64,000 bases of DNA from Streptococcus australis (GCF_901543175.1 NZ_LR594040.1:62001-126000), one strand, 5' to 3'; positions 1 through 8,946 are shown, numbered from the stretch's first letter. The notes: generated by a model from the letters alone, not told the origin. Program-made: numbers and translations.

Positions 1-919
1 AGAGACCAATATGCAGAGTGTTCGTGCAGAAGTAGAAAGAATTCAGCCAGACTTTCTCATCATTGACTCCATCCAGACTATCATGTCTCCTGAGATTTCA
101 GGGGTACAAGGATCGGTGTCTCAGGTGCGAGAGGTGACAGCTGAGCTCATGCAGCTGGCAAAGACTAATAACATTGCCATCTTTATCGTAGGGCATGTGA
201 CCAAGGAGGGCACTCTGGCTGGTCCTCGTATGTTGGAGCATATGGTGGATACGGTACTTTACTTTGAAGGGGAACGTCACCATACCTTTCGTATCTTGAG
301 AGCAGTCAAAAACCGTTTTGGCTCCACTAATGAGATTGGGATTTTTGAGATGCAGTCGGGCGGATTGGTTGAGGTGCTCAATCCGAGTCAAGTTTTCCTA
401 GAGGAGCGTTTGGATGGGGCTACTGGCTCGTCAATTGTTGTGACCATGGAAGGGACCCGTCCGATTTTGGCGGAGGTTCAGGCTTTGGTAACACCAACCA
501 TGTTTGGAAATGCTAAACGCACGACGACAGGACTTGATTTCAATCGTGCAAGTCTGATTATGGCTGTTTTGGAAAAACGAGCAGGGCTTCTCTTGCAAAA
601 TCAGGATGCCTATCTCAAATCTGCTGGTGGTGTCAAATTAGATGAGCCTGCTATTGATTTAGCCGTTGCAGTGGCTATTGCCTCTAGTTACAAGGACAAG
701 CCAACCAATCCTCAGGAATGCTTTGTAGGAGAGTTAGGTTTGACTGGAGAAATTCGACGCGTGAATCGTATCGAACAGCGCATCAATGAAGCTGCTAAAC
801 TGGGTTTTACTAAGATTTATGTACCTAAGAATTCCTTGACAGGCATTACTCCACCTAAGGAAATCCAGGTAATCGGAGTGACGACTATTCAGGAAGTTTT
901 GAAAATGGTCTTTGCTTAA
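1..919 (+). CDS. radA: DNA repair protein RadA, 3' part (5'-truncated by window edge)
   Basis: The reading frame is open to the left edge, so the true start lies outside; an internal ATG at 11 is not the start. RadA is a RecA-like ATPase that helps branch migration in recombination and transformation. The visible part begins just before the Walker B strand ([10 protein letters not shown]). It contains the RadA signature KNRFGSTNE near residue 97 of the visible protein and ends in a Lon-protease-like domain ([19 protein letters not shown] onward, then [12 protein letters not shown]). The zinc finger and Walker A expected at the N-terminus are not in the window. The next gene starts about 70 bp downstream on the same strand. 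Confidence 0.95.
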   Translation, partial: ETNMQSVRAEVERIQPDFLIIDSIQTIMSPEISGVQGSVSQVREVTAELMQLAKTNNIAIFIVGHVTKEGTLAGPRMLEHMVDTVLYFEGERHHTFRILRAVKNRFGSTNEIGIFEMQSGGLVEVLNPSQVFLEERLDGATGSSIVVTMEGTRPILAEVQALVTPTMFGNAKRTTTGLDFNRASLIMAVLEKRAGLLLQNQDAYLKSAGGVKLDEPAIDLAVAVAIASSYKDKPTNPQECFVGELGLTGEIRRVNRIEQRINEAAKLGFTKIYVPKNSLTGITPPKEIQVIGVTTIQEVLKMVFA

Positions 920-991
920 ACTGTGACAAATCCTCTCAAAAATGATAAGATAGGAGAAATATTTGGTTATCAAATTTTTAAGGGGGAAATC

Positions 992-1486
992 GTGTCGTAT
1001 TTTGAACAGTTTATGCAAGCCAATCAGGCTTATGTTGCCCTTCATGGGAAATTAAATCTGCCACTTAAGCCAAAAACCAGAGTAGCTATCGTGACCTGCA
1101 TGGACTCGCGGCTACACGTCGCACAAGCTTTAGGTTTGGCACTTGGGGATGCCCATATCCTGCGGAATGCGGGTGGTCGAGTGACAGAGGATATGATTCG
1201 TTCTCTGGTGATCTCCCAGCAACAAATGGGCACACGTGAAATTGTGGTGCTTCACCATACAGACTGTGGAGCTCAAACCTTTCAAAATGAAAGTTTTCAT
1301 GAACATTTGAAACACGAGCTCGGGGTTGATGTGTCTGATCAAGATTTTTTACCATTCCAGGATGTTGAAGAGAGTGTGAGAGAGGATATGCAGTTGCTTC
1401 GAGAATCTCCACTGATTCCTGATGATGTGGCTATTTCAGGTGCGGTTTACGATGTGGATACAGGGAGTATGAGAGAAGTATACTAA
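992..1486 (+). CDS. beta-class carbonic anhydrase
   Basis: A 164-residue protein of the beta carbonic anhydrase family, which interconverts CO2 and bicarbonate with a Zn ion. Zn-binding motifs are visible: CMDSR (Cys, Asp, Arg) near residue 36 and HTDC near residue 90. I chose the GTG at 992 because it follows the purine-rich AGGGGGAAATC and matches the N-terminus (SYFEQFMQAN) I recall for the pneumococcal homologue. An upstream frame from 923 also exists but has no good ribosome binding site. The gene follows radA, as in pneumococcus. The closest streptococcal homologues are annotated only as putative carbonic anhydrases; activity is inferred. Confidence 0.9.
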   Translation: MSYFEQFMQANQAYVALHGKLNLPLKPKTRVAIVTCMDSRLHVAQALGLALGDAHILRNAGGRVTEDMIRSLVISQQQMGTREIVVLHHTDCGAQTFQNESFHEHLKHELGVDVSDQDFLPFQDVEESVREDMQLLRESPLIPDDVAISGAVYDVDTGSMREVY

Positions 1487-1615
1487 CTTCATCTCGCAGA
1501 ATTCTAATCCTAGCATAAGATCGATGCTTCAAATGTAGCGGTTTTAATTTTAATATAGCCAATACAAATTAGAAAAAAACAAGGGTATAAATGTTTGCTC
1601 TTGTTTTATTTTTGA

Positions 1616-1644
1616 TTGAAAAATAAAGGAAAAAGCGCTACAAT
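1616..1644 (+). promoter_or_regulatory. sigma-A promoter of prs
   Basis: TTGAAA at 1616-1621 and TACAAT at 1639-1644 are separated by 17 bp, about 57 nt upstream of the prs start. The 214-bp gap from 1487 to 1700 otherwise holds only AT-rich sequence. Confidence 0.65.
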
Positions 1645-1700
1645 GGTAGATGGAAAATGTTGTGTAAAAAACAAGTGATACATAAATACCGGAGGAAATC

Positions 1701-2669
1701 ATGTCTTTTTCTGATTTAAAGCTGTTTGCCCTTTCTTCTAATAGAGAATTGGCAGAGCGTGTGGCGCAAGAAATTGGGATAGAGTTGGGGAAATCGACTG
1801 TTCGCCAATTTTCAGATGGGGAGATTCAAGTCAACATAGAAGAATCAATCCGTGGAAAACACGTCTTTATCCTACAATCAACTAGTTCACCAGTAAATGA
1901 TAATCTACTTGAGATTTTGATTATGGTAGATGCTTTGAAGCGTGCAAGTGCAGAATCTGTCAACGTTGTCATGCCTTACTATGGTTACGCACGTCAGGAT
2001 AGAAAAGCGAGAGCGCGTGAGCCAATCACTTCAAAACTCGTTGCCAATATGCTAGAAGTGGCTGGAGTGGATCGTTTGTTGACGATTGATTTGCACGCTG
2101 CACAGATTCAGGGATTCTTTGATATTCCTGTAGATCACTTGATGGGTGCTCCATTGATTGCGGACTATTTTGAACGTCGTGGCATGGTTGGCTCTGACTA
2201 CGTGGTTGTCAGCCCAGACCATGGTGGGGTGACTCGTGCTCGTAAATTGGCAGAGTTTTTGAAAACTCCGATTGCGATTATTGACAAACGCCGTAGTGTA
2301 GACAAGATGAATACCAGTGAAGTGATGAACATTATCGGTAAGGTAGAAGGTAAGACTTGTATCTTGATTGACGACATGATCGATACAGCTGGAACCATTT
2401 GTCATGCAGCGGATGCTCTTGCTGAAGCGGGTGCTGTTGAAGTATATGCAAGCTGTACGCACCCAGTACTTTCTGGTCCTGCTATGGATAATATCCAAAA
2501 ATCAGCTATTAAAAAATTGGTTGTTTTGGATACCATCTACCTACCAGAAGAGCGTTTGATTGATAAGATTGAACAAATTTCGATTGCCCACCTTCTAGGA
2601 GATGCCATCGTGCGTATCCATGAAAAACGCCCTCTTTCTCCTTTGTTTAGCATTGAGAAAAAGATTTAA
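1701..2669 (+). CDS. prs: ribose-phosphate pyrophosphokinase (PRPP synthetase)
   Basis: Makes 5-phosphoribosyl-1-pyrophosphate from ribose-5-phosphate and ATP, the entry substrate for purine, pyrimidine, His and Trp synthesis. It supplies PurF, encoded 16 kb downstream. The 322-residue length is normal. Visible motifs are the flexible-loop region [17 protein letters not shown], the Mg-binding [11 protein letters not shown], and the PRPP-binding loop [11 protein letters not shown] near residue 223. The ATG follows ACCGGAGGAAATC, a strong ribosome binding site. It is a single transcription unit with its own promoter and a terminator at 2693-2728. Confidence 0.97.
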   Translation: MSFSDLKLFALSSNRELAERVAQEIGIELGKSTVRQFSDGEIQVNIEESIRGKHVFILQSTSSPVNDNLLEILIMVDALKRASAESVNVVMPYYGYARQDRKARAREPITSKLVANMLEVAGVDRLLTIDLHAAQIQGFFDIPVDHLMGAPLIADYFERRGMVGSDYVVVSPDHGGVTRARKLAEFLKTPIAIIDKRRSVDKMNTSEVMNIIGKVEGKTCILIDDMIDTAGTICHAADALAEAGAVEVYASCTHPVLSGPAMDNIQKSAIKKLVVLDTIYLPEERLIDKIEQISIAHLLGDAIVRIHEKRPLSPLFSIEKKI

Positions 2670-2692
2670 TCTTTCACTTGAAGTAGACAGAA

Positions 2693-2728
2693 CTCCTAGC
2701 AAGTTTCTTTTCTTGCTAGGAGATTTTT
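2693..2728 (+). terminator. rho-independent terminator of prs
   Basis: The perfect 11-bp stem CTCCTAGCAAG / CTTGCTAGGAG has an 8-nt loop and is followed by ATTTTTT. Confidence 0.9.
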
Positions 2729-2789
2729 TGTAGTCAAAATCTGCAAGCCTTTTCAAAATATGCTATACTGATGAAAAAGGAGGATTTCT

Positions 2790-3227
2790 ATGAGCCAAGA
2801 ATTTATCAATCCAAGTGATGGAGTGGTCCGTCAGTATCTGGCAACCAGTAAAACGTTAGCAGTGGTGGGCTTGTCCGAACGTGAGGAGACAACCAGCAAT
2901 CGAGTGACCAAGGAAATGCAGGCTCGAGGCTATAAAATCATTCCAGTTAATCCCAAGGCTGAAGGTGGTGAAATTTTGGGAGAAAAGGCTTATGCCAGTC
3001 TAGCTGAGATTCCTTTTCCTGTAGATATTGTCAATGTTTACCGTCGCAGCGAGTTTCTGCCAGATGTGGCGCGTGATTTTCTCAAGGCTGATGCCAAGAT
3101 TTTTTGGGGACAACTAGGACTTGAAAGTCTAGAAGCAGAAAAAATCCTGCGTGCTGGAGGATGCGATGACATCGTGATGAATCGCTGTATCAAGAGAGAA
3201 CATACACGCTTAATTCTTGAACAATAA
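2790..3227 (+). CDS. CoA-binding domain protein (YccU family)
   Basis: A 145-residue single Rossmann-fold CoA_binding domain related to the succinyl-CoA synthetase alpha N-terminus. The region VVGLSEREETTSNRV near residue 26 is the nucleotide/CoA loop, and VDIVNVYRRSEF and CDDIVMNRCIKREH follow in family order. The role is unknown in the family. Start ATG follows AAAAGGAGGATTTCT. A TATACT-type -10 lies at about 2763. In pneumococcus, polA sits directly upstream of this gene; here prs is immediately upstream. Confidence 0.85.
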   Translation: MSQEFINPSDGVVRQYLATSKTLAVVGLSEREETTSNRVTKEMQARGYKIIPVNPKAEGGEILGEKAYASLAEIPFPVDIVNVYRRSEFLPDVARDFLKADAKIFWGQLGLESLEAEKILRAGGCDDIVMNRCIKREHTRLILEQ

Positions 3228-3251
3228 AAGGTAGCCAGTAGGCTACCTTTT
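3226..3251. terminator. bidirectional terminator between convergent genes
   Basis: The perfect stem AAAAGGTAGCC / GGCTACCTTTT has an AGTA loop and sits between the convergent CoA-binding gene and the yeiH-like gene. It has A-run and T-run arms suitable for both directions. Confidence 0.9.
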
Positions 3252-3254
3252 GTG

Positions 3255-4265
3255 TTAAAAAATACCAATCAATGCCTGCATGCCTAGGCTGGTAAGGATG
3301 ATGGCAATCCAGCAAAGGGCCCCAAGGACAATAGATTTGCCACTGGATCTAACCATGCCAATCAGATTGGTTTTGAGACCGATGGCACTCATGGCCATGA
3401 TAATGAGAAATTTGGAGAGTTGTTTGAGAGGGGTGAAGAAGCTACTGGACACACCGAGAGAGGTGAGAAGAGTCGTTAAGAGAGAGGCTAGGATGAAATA
3501 AAGGATAAAAAGTGGGAAGACTTTTTTTAGTTGGAAACCCTGGCTGTTTTTTTGCTGGTGACTTTGCCAGTAGGAGAGAAAGAGCGTGATAGGAATAATG
3601 GCAAGGGTGCGTGTGAGTTTAACAATGGTTGCAGACTCAAGGGTATTGGTCTGGTAGAGACTGTCCCAAGCACTAGCTGTGGCCGTTACAGAAGAAGTAT
3701 CATTGACCGCAGTTCCTGCAAAGAGGGCGAAGCCTTCATTGGATAGGTGAAGCCAGGTTCCTAGAGTTGGAAAGATAAGTGCCGCTAAGATATTGAAGAA
3801 AAAGATAACGGAAATGGCTTGGGCTACTTCTTTTTCCTTGGCATGGATAACGGGTGCTGTCGCAGCAATGGCAGAGCCACCACAGATAGAAGATCCCACT
3901 CCAATCAAGGTAGCTAGTTTTGTGTCTAGCGCAAAGAAACGCTGGAAGAGGTAGGCAAGAATCAAAGCTATTGAAATGGTGGACAGGATGACAGGGAGCG
4001 AAGATTGGCCAACTGCAAAGACCTGCGAGATATTGAGACCAAAACCGAGCAAGATAACGGCATATTGAAGCAATTTTTTTGAACTAAAGGTTAATCCAGC
4101 ATCCAGTTGTTTGTAGGAAGAGAGAAAAGGATGAAGGAGCATTCCCGCAAAAATAGCAAAGACAGGTGCTCCCACGACAGGAAAGAATCCTCCTAGGTAC
4201 CAAGACACGATAGAAATGACAAGGCAGGCTAAGATTCCTGCCCCATTTTTTGATAAAAATGACAT
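3255..4265 (-). CDS. YeiH/YtvA-type putative sulfate exporter family membrane protein
   Basis: A 336-residue protein with about ten hydrophobic segments across its length, of the UPF0324 / Cons_hypoth698 family. Family-like motifs are [12 protein letters not shown] near residue 73, [19 protein letters not shown] near 122, and [19 protein letters not shown] near 180. Some relatives are described as sulfate or sulfonate exporters, but transport by this protein is not shown by the sequence. Start ATG follows a GGAGG-type ribosome binding site on the minus strand. It is convergent with the upstream CoA-binding gene and divergent from the aminotransferase. Confidence 0.85.
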   Translation of the reverse strand: MSFLSKNGAGILACLVISIVSWYLGGFFPVVGAPVFAIFAGMLLHPFLSSYKQLDAGLTFSSKKLLQYAVILLGFGLNISQVFAVGQSSLPVILSTISIALILAYLFQRFFALDTKLATLIGVGSSICGGSAIAATAPVIHAKEKEVAQAISVIFFFNILAALIFPTLGTWLHLSNEGFALFAGTAVNDTSSVTATASAWDSLYQTNTLESATIVKLTRTLAIIPITLFLSYWQSHQQKNSQGFQLKKVFPLFILYFILASLLTTLLTSLGVSSSFFTPLKQLSKFLIIMAMSAIGLKTNLIGMVRSSGKSIVLGALCWIAIILTSLGMQALIGIF

Positions 4266-4415
4266 ATAAACCTCCGAAAATAAGCACTTATTATTATAGT
4301 CCTGTTGAGAAGAAAAGTAAAACAGAAAGTGAAAAATGCAGGTTTCAGATGGATTTTGCGGTCAGGGAGCTTTTGTAGTATAATAGTACTATGTTCTGTA
4401 AGCAAGGGGGTATCT

Positions 4416-5585
4416 ATGGACTTAACCAAGCGCTTTAATAAACAATTAGATAAGATTCAAGTGTCCTTGATTCGTCAGTTTGATCAGGCAATTTCAGAGA
4501 TCCCTGGAGTTCTGCGTTTGACCTTGGGAGAGCCTGACTTTACAACGCCAGATCATGTCAAGGAGGCAGCTAAGCGAGCCATTGACCAGAACCAGTCCTA
4601 CTATACAGGGATGAGCGGTTTACTGACCTTGCGCCAGGCAGCCAGTGATTTTGTAAAAGAAAAATACCAGCTAGATTATAATCCTGAAAATGAAATCTTG
4701 GTTACAATTGGGGCGACAGAGGCTTTATCTGCTACTTTGACGGCTATTTTGGAAGAGGGGGACAAGGTACTCTTGCCAGCTCCTGCCTATCCAGGATATG
4801 AGCCGATTGTCAATCTAGTTGGGGCAGAGATTGTCGAGATTGATACAACTGAAAATGGTTTTGTCTTGACTCCTGAGATGTTGGAAAAGGCCATTTTGGA
4901 GCAAGGGGACAAGCTCAAAGCGGTTATTCTCAACTATCCAGCCAATCCGACAGGAATTACTTATAGTCGGGAGCAGTTGGAAGCCTTGGCAGACGTTTTA
5001 CGCAAGTATGAGATTTTCGTTGTCTGTGATGAGGTTTACTCAGAATTAACCTATACAGGCGAAGCCCATGTATCTCTGGGAACTATGCTGAGAGACCAGG
5101 CTATTATTATCAATGGCTTGTCTAAATCGCATGCTATGACAGGTTGGCGTTTAGGCTTTATCTTTGCTCCTGCAGCTTTCACATCTCAGTTAATCAAGAG
5201 TCACCAATATTTGGTTACTGCCGCAAATACTATGGCTCAACATGCTGCAGTGGAGGCTTTGACCGCTGGTAAAAACGACGCAGAGCCTATGAAGAAGGAA
5301 TACATTCAGCGTCGAGATTATATCATCGAAAAGATGACTGCTCTTGGTTTTGAGATTATCAAACCAGACGGGGCCTTCTATATCTTTGCTAAGATTCCAG
5401 CGGGCTACAATCAAGACTCCTTTGCTTTTCTTAAGGATTTTGCCTATAAGAAGGCCGTTGCCTTTATCCCTGGTGCAGCCTTTGGGCGTTACGGAGAAGG
5501 CTATGTTCGCCTGTCTTATGCAGCCAGCATGGAAACGATCAGAGAGGCAATGAAACGACTTGAGGAGTACATGAGAGAAGCATGA
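4416..5585 (+). CDS. class I/II pyridoxal-phosphate aminotransferase (AraT/PatA-like)
   Basis: A 389-residue fold-type I aminotransferase. Visible motifs: substrate-binding LTLGEPDF near residue 31, the YTGMSG region, [11 protein letters not shown] (Asn contacting PLP), and the PLP-lysine motif [16 protein letters not shown] near residue 232. Streptococcal homologues are called aromatic amino acid aminotransferase; substrate choice is not readable here. The ATG at 4416 follows AAGGGGGTATCT; the frame runs further upstream but without start support. A TATAAT -10 sits about 35 bp upstream. The stop codon overlaps the recO start (ATGA), so the two are probably translationally coupled. Confidence 0.9.
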   Translation: MDLTKRFNKQLDKIQVSLIRQFDQAISEIPGVLRLTLGEPDFTTPDHVKEAAKRAIDQNQSYYTGMSGLLTLRQAASDFVKEKYQLDYNPENEILVTIGATEALSATLTAILEEGDKVLLPAPAYPGYEPIVNLVGAEIVEIDTTENGFVLTPEMLEKAILEQGDKLKAVILNYPANPTGITYSREQLEALADVLRKYEIFVVCDEVYSELTYTGEAHVSLGTMLRDQAIIINGLSKSHAMTGWRLGFIFAPAAFTSQLIKSHQYLVTAANTMAQHAAVEALTAGKNDAEPMKKEYIQRRDYIIEKMTALGFEIIKPDGAFYIFAKIPAGYNQDSFAFLKDFAYKKAVAFIPGAAFGRYGEGYVRLSYAASMETIREAMKRLEEYMREA

Positions 5586-6352
5586 TTCAGTCTATAACGA
5601 GTCAAGGCTTGGTGCTCTACAATCGTAACTTTCGTGAGGATGACAAGCTAGTCAAGATCTTTACCGAGCAGGCGGGCAAGCGCATGTTTTTCGTCAAACA
5701 CGCTGGCCAGTCCAAACTAGCTCCAGTTATTCAGCCCTTGGTGTTAGCACGATTTCTCTTGCGAATCAATGATGACGGGCTTAGCTACATCGAGGACTAC
5801 CATGAGGTGATGACCTTTCCCAATATTAATAGTGATCTCTTTGTCATGGCCTATGCGACCTATGTTGCTGCCCTTGCAGATGCTAGTTTGCAGGACAATC
5901 AGCAGGATGCTCCCTTGTTTGCTTTCTTGAGGAAGACTCTAGAGTTGATGGAAGCGGGTTTGGATTATCAGGTTTTAACCAATATTTTTGAAATTCAAAT
6001 CTTAACCCGATTTGGGCTTAGCCTTAATTTTAATGAGTGTGTCTTTTGCCATCGGGTCGGTCAGGCCTTTGACTTTTCTTTTAAATATGAAGCCTGCCTC
6101 TGTCCAGAGCATTATCATGAGGATGAGAGACGTTGCCATCTGAATCCCAATATCCCTTATCTTCTCAATCAATTTCAAGCCATTGATTTTGAGACCTTGG
6201 AGACCATTTCGCTCAAGTCTGAAATCAAGCAAGACTTGCGCAAGTTTATAGACCAAATCTATGAAGAGTACGTTGGGATTCACCTAAAATCAAAGAAATT
6301 TATTGATTCCCTAGCAGACTGGGGACAATTACTAAAAGAGGAAGACAAATGA
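5582..6352 (+). CDS. recO: DNA repair protein RecO
   Basis: A 256-residue RecO of the RecFOR pathway, which loads RecA on SSB-coated single strands. The N-terminal OB fold starts [22 protein letters not shown]. The zinc finger is visible as CVFCHRVG near residue 149 paired with ACLCPEHYH near residue 171. It overlaps the aminotransferase stop by 4 nt, and its own stop overlaps the plsX start (ATGA), so aminotransferase-recO-plsX-acpP form one operon. Confidence 0.95.
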   Translation: MIQSITSQGLVLYNRNFREDDKLVKIFTEQAGKRMFFVKHAGQSKLAPVIQPLVLARFLLRINDDGLSYIEDYHEVMTFPNINSDLFVMAYATYVAALADASLQDNQQDAPLFAFLRKTLELMEAGLDYQVLTNIFEIQILTRFGLSLNFNECVFCHRVGQAFDFSFKYEACLCPEHYHEDERRCHLNPNIPYLLNQFQAIDFETLETISLKSEIKQDLRKFIDQIYEEYVGIHLKSKKFIDSLADWGQLLKEEDK

Positions 6353-7341
6353 AAAAAATTGCAGTAGATGCTATGGGGGGCGATTACGCACCTCAAGCCA
6401 TCGTTGAGGGGGTCAATCAAGCCCTAGCTGACTTTTCAGATATTGAGATTCAACTCTATGGAGATGAAAGCAAGATCAAGCAATATCTAACAGCGACAGA
6501 GCGTGTTAGCATTATCCATACGGATGAGAAAATTAACTCAGACGATGAGCCGACAAAAGCTATCCGTAAGAAGAAAAATGCCAGCATGGTATTGGCAGCC
6601 AAGGCAGTCAAGGAGGGAGAAGCAGACGCTGTCCTCTCTGCAGGCAACACAGGTGCCTTGTTGGCAGCAGGATTCTTCATCGTGGGTCGTATCAAGAACA
6701 TCGATCGTCCTGGGCTTATGTCGACCTTGCCGACTGTAGATGGGAAGGGTTTTGATATGCTAGACCTCGGTGCCAATGCGGAAAATACAGCTCAACACCT
6801 GCATCAATATGCTGTCCTAGGTTCCTTCTACGCGAAAAATGTTCGTGGAATTTCGAAACCACGTGTTGGTTTGCTCAACAATGGAACAGAAAGCAGCAAG
6901 GGAGATCCCCTTCGCAAGGAAACATACGACTTGCTAGTAGCTGATGAAAGTTTGAACTTTGTCGGAAATGTGGAAGCGCGTGATCTGATGAATGGCGTTG
7001 CGGATGTTGTCGTAACAGATGGTTTCACGGGAAACGCTGTTCTCAAATCTATCGAAGGGACCGCTTTGGGAATCATGGGCTTACTTAAAAATGCTATTAC
7101 AGGTGGTGGACTTCGAGCGAAGCTAGGTGCTCTACTTCTCAAGGATAGTCTTAAGGGGTTGAAGACACAGCTCAACTATTCAGATGTTGGAGGGGCAGTC
7201 TTGTTTGGTGTCAAGGCGTCAGTTGTAAAGACTCATGGTTCCAGTGATGCCAAGGCTGTGTACAGTACGATTCGCCAGATTCGTACCATGCTCGAAACAG
7301 ACGTAGTTGCTCAGACTGCGCGTGAATTTTCAGGAGAATAA
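6349..7341 (+). CDS. plsX: phosphate acyltransferase PlsX
   Basis: Converts acyl-ACP to acyl-phosphate, feeding PlsY in membrane phospholipid synthesis. The 330-residue length is normal for the family. Family motifs: N-terminal [22 protein letters not shown] near residue 97, [19 protein letters not shown] near residue 175, and [17 protein letters not shown] near residue 222. Translation is coupled to recO by a 4-nt overlap. The partner acyl carrier protein gene follows by 4 nt. Confidence 0.97.
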   Translation: MKKIAVDAMGGDYAPQAIVEGVNQALADFSDIEIQLYGDESKIKQYLTATERVSIIHTDEKINSDDEPTKAIRKKKNASMVLAAKAVKEGEADAVLSAGNTGALLAAGFFIVGRIKNIDRPGLMSTLPTVDGKGFDMLDLGANAENTAQHLHQYAVLGSFYAKNVRGISKPRVGLLNNGTESSKGDPLRKETYDLLVADESLNFVGNVEARDLMNGVADVVVTDGFTGNAVLKSIEGTALGIMGLLKNAITGGGLRAKLGALLLKDSLKGLKTQLNYSDVGGAVLFGVKASVVKTHGSSDAKAVYSTIRQIRTMLETDVVAQTAREFSGE

Positions 7342-7345
7342 AAAG

Positions 7346-7582
7346 ATGACAGAAAAAGAAATTTTTGACCGTGTTGTAACCATTATCCAAGAGCGACAGG
7401 GAGAAGACTTTGTCGTGGCAGAAGCCTTGAGTTTGAAAGACGACCTAGATGCAGACTCAGTAGACTTGATGGAGTTCGTCCTAACGCTAGAAGATGAATT
7501 TGGTATCGAGATCAGCGATGAGGAAATCGACCAACTTCAAAGCGTAGCAGATGTGGTCGGAACTATTAAAGGTAAGATATAG
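7346..7582 (+). CDS. acpP: acyl carrier protein
   Basis: A 78-residue acidic four-helix ACP. The phosphopantetheine attachment Ser is in LDADSVDLMEFV (DSV in place of the usual DSL), near residue 37. The start at 7346 follows CAGGAGAATAAAAAG. Downstream of plsX, ACP provides the acyl donor for that enzyme. Streptococci often carry a second ACP in the fab cluster, so this copy may serve phospholipid synthesis or fatty acid uptake rather than bulk synthesis; that is inference. Confidence 0.92.
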   Translation: MTEKEIFDRVVTIIQERQGEDFVVAEALSLKDDLDADSVDLMEFVLTLEDEFGIEISDEEIDQLQSVADVVGTIKGKI

Positions 7583-7589
7583 CAAAAAG

Positions 7590-7615
7590 CAACATGCAAG
7601 TCATGTTGTTTTTTT
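7590..7615 (+). terminator. terminator after acpP
   Basis: The 7-bp stem CAACATG / CATGTTG has a CAAGT loop and is followed by seven T. It separates the housekeeping operon from the peptide locus. Confidence 0.85.
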
Positions 7616-7656
7616 GTTTGCAGGAAAAAGGAAAAATTTGAAACATTTTTGTAGAA

Positions 7657-7666
7657 ATTGCGAATA
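7657..7666 (+). promoter_or_regulatory. CGAATA box 1 (candidate sigma-X/ComX cin-box)
   Basis: ATTGCGAATA ends 32 nt before the ATG of micropeptide 1. TGCGAATA differs at one base from the streptococcal competence consensus TACGAATA, and a T-rich stretch (CATTTTTGTAG) lies upstream. The same hexamer recurs at the same distance before two more paralogous ORFs. Confidence 0.55.
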
Positions 7667-7698
7667 AAGAGATGAGAAAGAAAAAAGGAGGAACGTTC

Positions 7699-7749
7699 AT
7701 GTACATGCCAATCTTGTATCCATGGTACATCAAGTGGTTTTTAAAATAA
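7699..7749 (+). CDS. Trp-rich micropeptide 1 (16 aa)
   Basis: ATG with AAAAAAGGAGG eight nt upstream encodes MYMPILYPWYIKWFLK and then TAA. I do not recognise a named family. The peptide is cationic (Lys 12 and 16), aromatic and amphipathic, with no leader. It shares the pattern P-W-aromatic-I-K-W-aromatic-L-K with the second peptide. The ORF is too short for routine gene calling. The strong ribosome binding site, upstream CGAATA box and two downstream paralogues are the evidence that it is real. Function could be pheromone-like, toxin-like or leaderless antimicrobial; the sequence does not decide. Confidence 0.65.
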   Translation: MYMPILYPWYIKWFLK

Positions 7750-7780
7750 AAATAAAATAGTTGTTCATTTTCGAATTGTT

Positions 7781-7789
7781 TTTCGAATA
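7781..7789 (+). promoter_or_regulatory. CGAATA box 2 (candidate sigma-X/ComX cin-box)
   Basis: TTTCGAATA is preceded by GTTTT and ends 33 nt before the ATG of micropeptide 2. The following sequence GATAGGTAAGAGGAAAAGGA is nearly repeated after box 3. Confidence 0.5.
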
Positions 7790-7822
7790 GATAGGTAAGA
7801 GGAAAAGGAAGGAGACTACGCG

Positions 7823-7873
7823 ATGTATTTACCAATCTTATTGCCATGGTTTATCAAATGGTATTTAAAATAA
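7823..7873 (+). CDS. Trp-rich micropeptide 2 (16 aa)
   Basis: Encodes MYLPILLPWFIKWYLK. Thirteen of 16 positions are identical or conservative relative to micropeptide 1, so this is a tandem duplicate kept in frame. The ribosome binding site AAGGAAGGAG lies upstream. The Trp-Lys periodicity would place both Lys on one helix face. It has no signal peptide and no double-glycine leader. Retention of reading frame, length and stop position argues for selection. Function unknown. Confidence 0.65.
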   Translation: MYLPILLPWFIKWYLK

Positions 7874-7902
7874 ATGAAATTTACCTGTTCATTTTAAATC
7901 AC

Positions 7903-7912
7903 TTCTCGAATA
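7903..7912 (+). promoter_or_regulatory. CGAATA box 3 (candidate sigma-X/ComX cin-box)
   Basis: TTCTCGAATA ends 32 nt before micropeptide 3. No other promoter is evident between here and the bacteriocin genes at 8036, so this box may also drive the bacteriocin operon. Confidence 0.5.
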
Positions 7913-7944
7913 GATAAGTGAGAAGAAAAGGAAGGAGAGAAAAA

Positions 7945-7995
7945 ATGATTTCAGTAATTTACCCAATCTGGTTTTTTAAATGGTTTAAAGCCTAG
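7945..7995 (+). CDS. Trp-rich micropeptide 3 (16 aa)
   Basis: Encodes MISVIYPIWFFKWFKA. It is the most diverged of the three but keeps the length, a Pro in the middle, the W-aromatic-aromatic-K-W core and a Lys near the end. The ribosome binding site GAAGGAGAG lies upstream. It is the last unit before the bacteriocin precursor at 8036 and is probably cotranscribed with it. Function unknown. Confidence 0.6.
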   Translation: MISVIYPIWFFKWFKA

Positions 7996-8035
7996 AAACC
8001 ATAAACTAAAAAAATAAAAATGAAGGAGAAAACAA

Positions 8036-8227
8036 ATGACAAACTTTGACAAAATGGAACAGAACTTTGTAGCTCTTACTGAAGAAGAGTTGATGGATGT
8101 GGATGGGGGATTGATTATTACAGCAGCTGGAATTATTTTAGCAGGAAAAGTAGCAGGTGCTGTGGTTACAATTGGAGGAGCTCTTTATGGAGCAGGATAT
8201 GCTATTGGAACAGCATTGCGACCTTAA
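8036..8227 (+). CDS. class IIb bacteriocin-like precursor, double-glycine leader (peptide 1)
   Basis: A 63-residue precursor. The 25-residue leader contains LTEEELMDVDGG, the canonical GG motif cut by C39-peptidase ABC transporters. The 38-residue mature part is hydrophobic, rich in Gly and Ala, with GxxxG-type spacing (GKVAGAVVTIGGALYGAG), as in two-peptide bacteriocins. The next gene encodes a similar partner. ComA, 1.6 kb downstream, has the matching peptidase domain. Start ATG follows AATGAAGGAGAAAACAA. It corresponds in position to the BlpU-type bacteriocin seen upstream of comA in pneumococcus. Confidence 0.85.
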   Translation: MTNFDKMEQNFVALTEEELMDVDGGLIITAAGIILAGKVAGAVVTIGGALYGAGYAIGTALRP

Positions 8228-8251
8228 TATGATTAGAAAGGAGGCTTAGTA

Positions 8252-8434
8252 ATGAAACAATTTCAAGAATTATCTTTTCAAGAACTTGAAGAGGTTCAAG
8301 GTGGTGTTATTACATTAACGATAGGTACGGTAGTACTTGTAGGCTGGAAAGCAGTAGCAGCTTATGGTGCAGCGGCTACTTTAGCAGGAGGCACACTTGG
8401 ATTGGGAGTCTATAATGGGTACAGAGGGCGTTAG
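8252..8434 (+). CDS. class IIb bacteriocin-like precursor, double-glycine leader (peptide 2)
   Basis: A 60-residue precursor with the 18-residue leader MKQFQELSFQELEEVQGG. The 42-residue mature peptide is hydrophobic, Gly/Ala-rich and ends in basic YNGYRGR. It is likely the second component of a two-peptide bacteriocin with the gene at 8036, by adjacency and similar size. Ribosome binding site AGAAAGGAGG. The stop codon lies 4 bp before the next ORF, a probable immunity protein. Confidence 0.85.
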   Translation: MKQFQELSFQELEEVQGGVITLTIGTVVLVGWKAVAAYGAAATLAGGTLGLGVYNGYRGR

Positions 8435-8437
8435 ATT

Positions 8438-8662
8438 ATGAACAATCACAACCTTAATCTCAATACACTCTTACCCAAATTAGCCACTATAGTTCCTTTG
8501 TTGGCTATAGCTCTCAATCTTGTACTTCATGTAATTCGTACAGGTTCATTAGTATCCTTTGATTGGAAATGGACTGTAGTTGGTTTACTTGCTTCGGGCT
8601 ATTTTGGTATTTTTTGTAAGGATTTGACGAAAAATAATCAAAACTATAAAAGATCAATCTGA
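8438..8662 (+). CDS. small membrane protein, probable bacteriocin immunity
   Basis: 74 residues with two hydrophobic segments (roughly residues 12-30 and 42-60) and a basic tail (KNNQNYKRSI). It starts 3 nt after the bacteriocin stop, the usual position of a class II immunity gene. No family is recognised from sequence; immunity is inferred from position, size and topology. Confidence 0.7.
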   Translation: MNNHNLNLNTLLPKLATIVPLLAIALNLVLHVIRTGSLVSFDWKWTVVGLLASGYFGIFCKDLTKNNQNYKRSI

Positions 8663-8733
8663 ATGAAAAGGATTTTGTGCATGTAAATGACGGAGTTTTT
8701 CCGCCTTTCTTGTCAGGCAAATAGGAGTCTGCT

Positions 8734-8922
8734 ATGAAAAAAATCTTATTAAGTTTTGCTGAAGGATATTTTATCGTATCACTCATTACCTACATCGCAA
8801 CGTATTTGATTTTGAAAAATCCGATCAATACCTTGTTTTATCCAGAAACCTATCCAATTCTGCTTGGTCTGTTTTATGTAGGATACAAGTACAAAACAAA
8901 AGAAAGTAAGATAGGAAATTGA
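8734..8922 (+). CDS. small membrane protein in bacteriocin locus
   Basis: 62 residues with two hydrophobic stretches (about 5-28 and 38-52) and a Lys-rich C-terminus (YKYKTKESKIGN). The start follows AATAGGAGTCTGCT. It is one of five consecutive small membrane ORFs after the bacteriocin pair, which may be immunity proteins against several bacteriocins. Unrecognised otherwise. Confidence 0.65.
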   Translation: MKKILLSFAEGYFIVSLITYIATYLILKNPINTLFYPETYPILLGLFYVGYKYKTKESKIGN

Positions 8923-8946
8923 TGGACCATCAGATTGGAGTTTGGG

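Noticed and set aside
4305..4415. 37-residue extension of the aminotransferase
   Set aside because: The promoter -10 and ribosome binding site lie inside this stretch, so it is upstream of the transcript's start codon.
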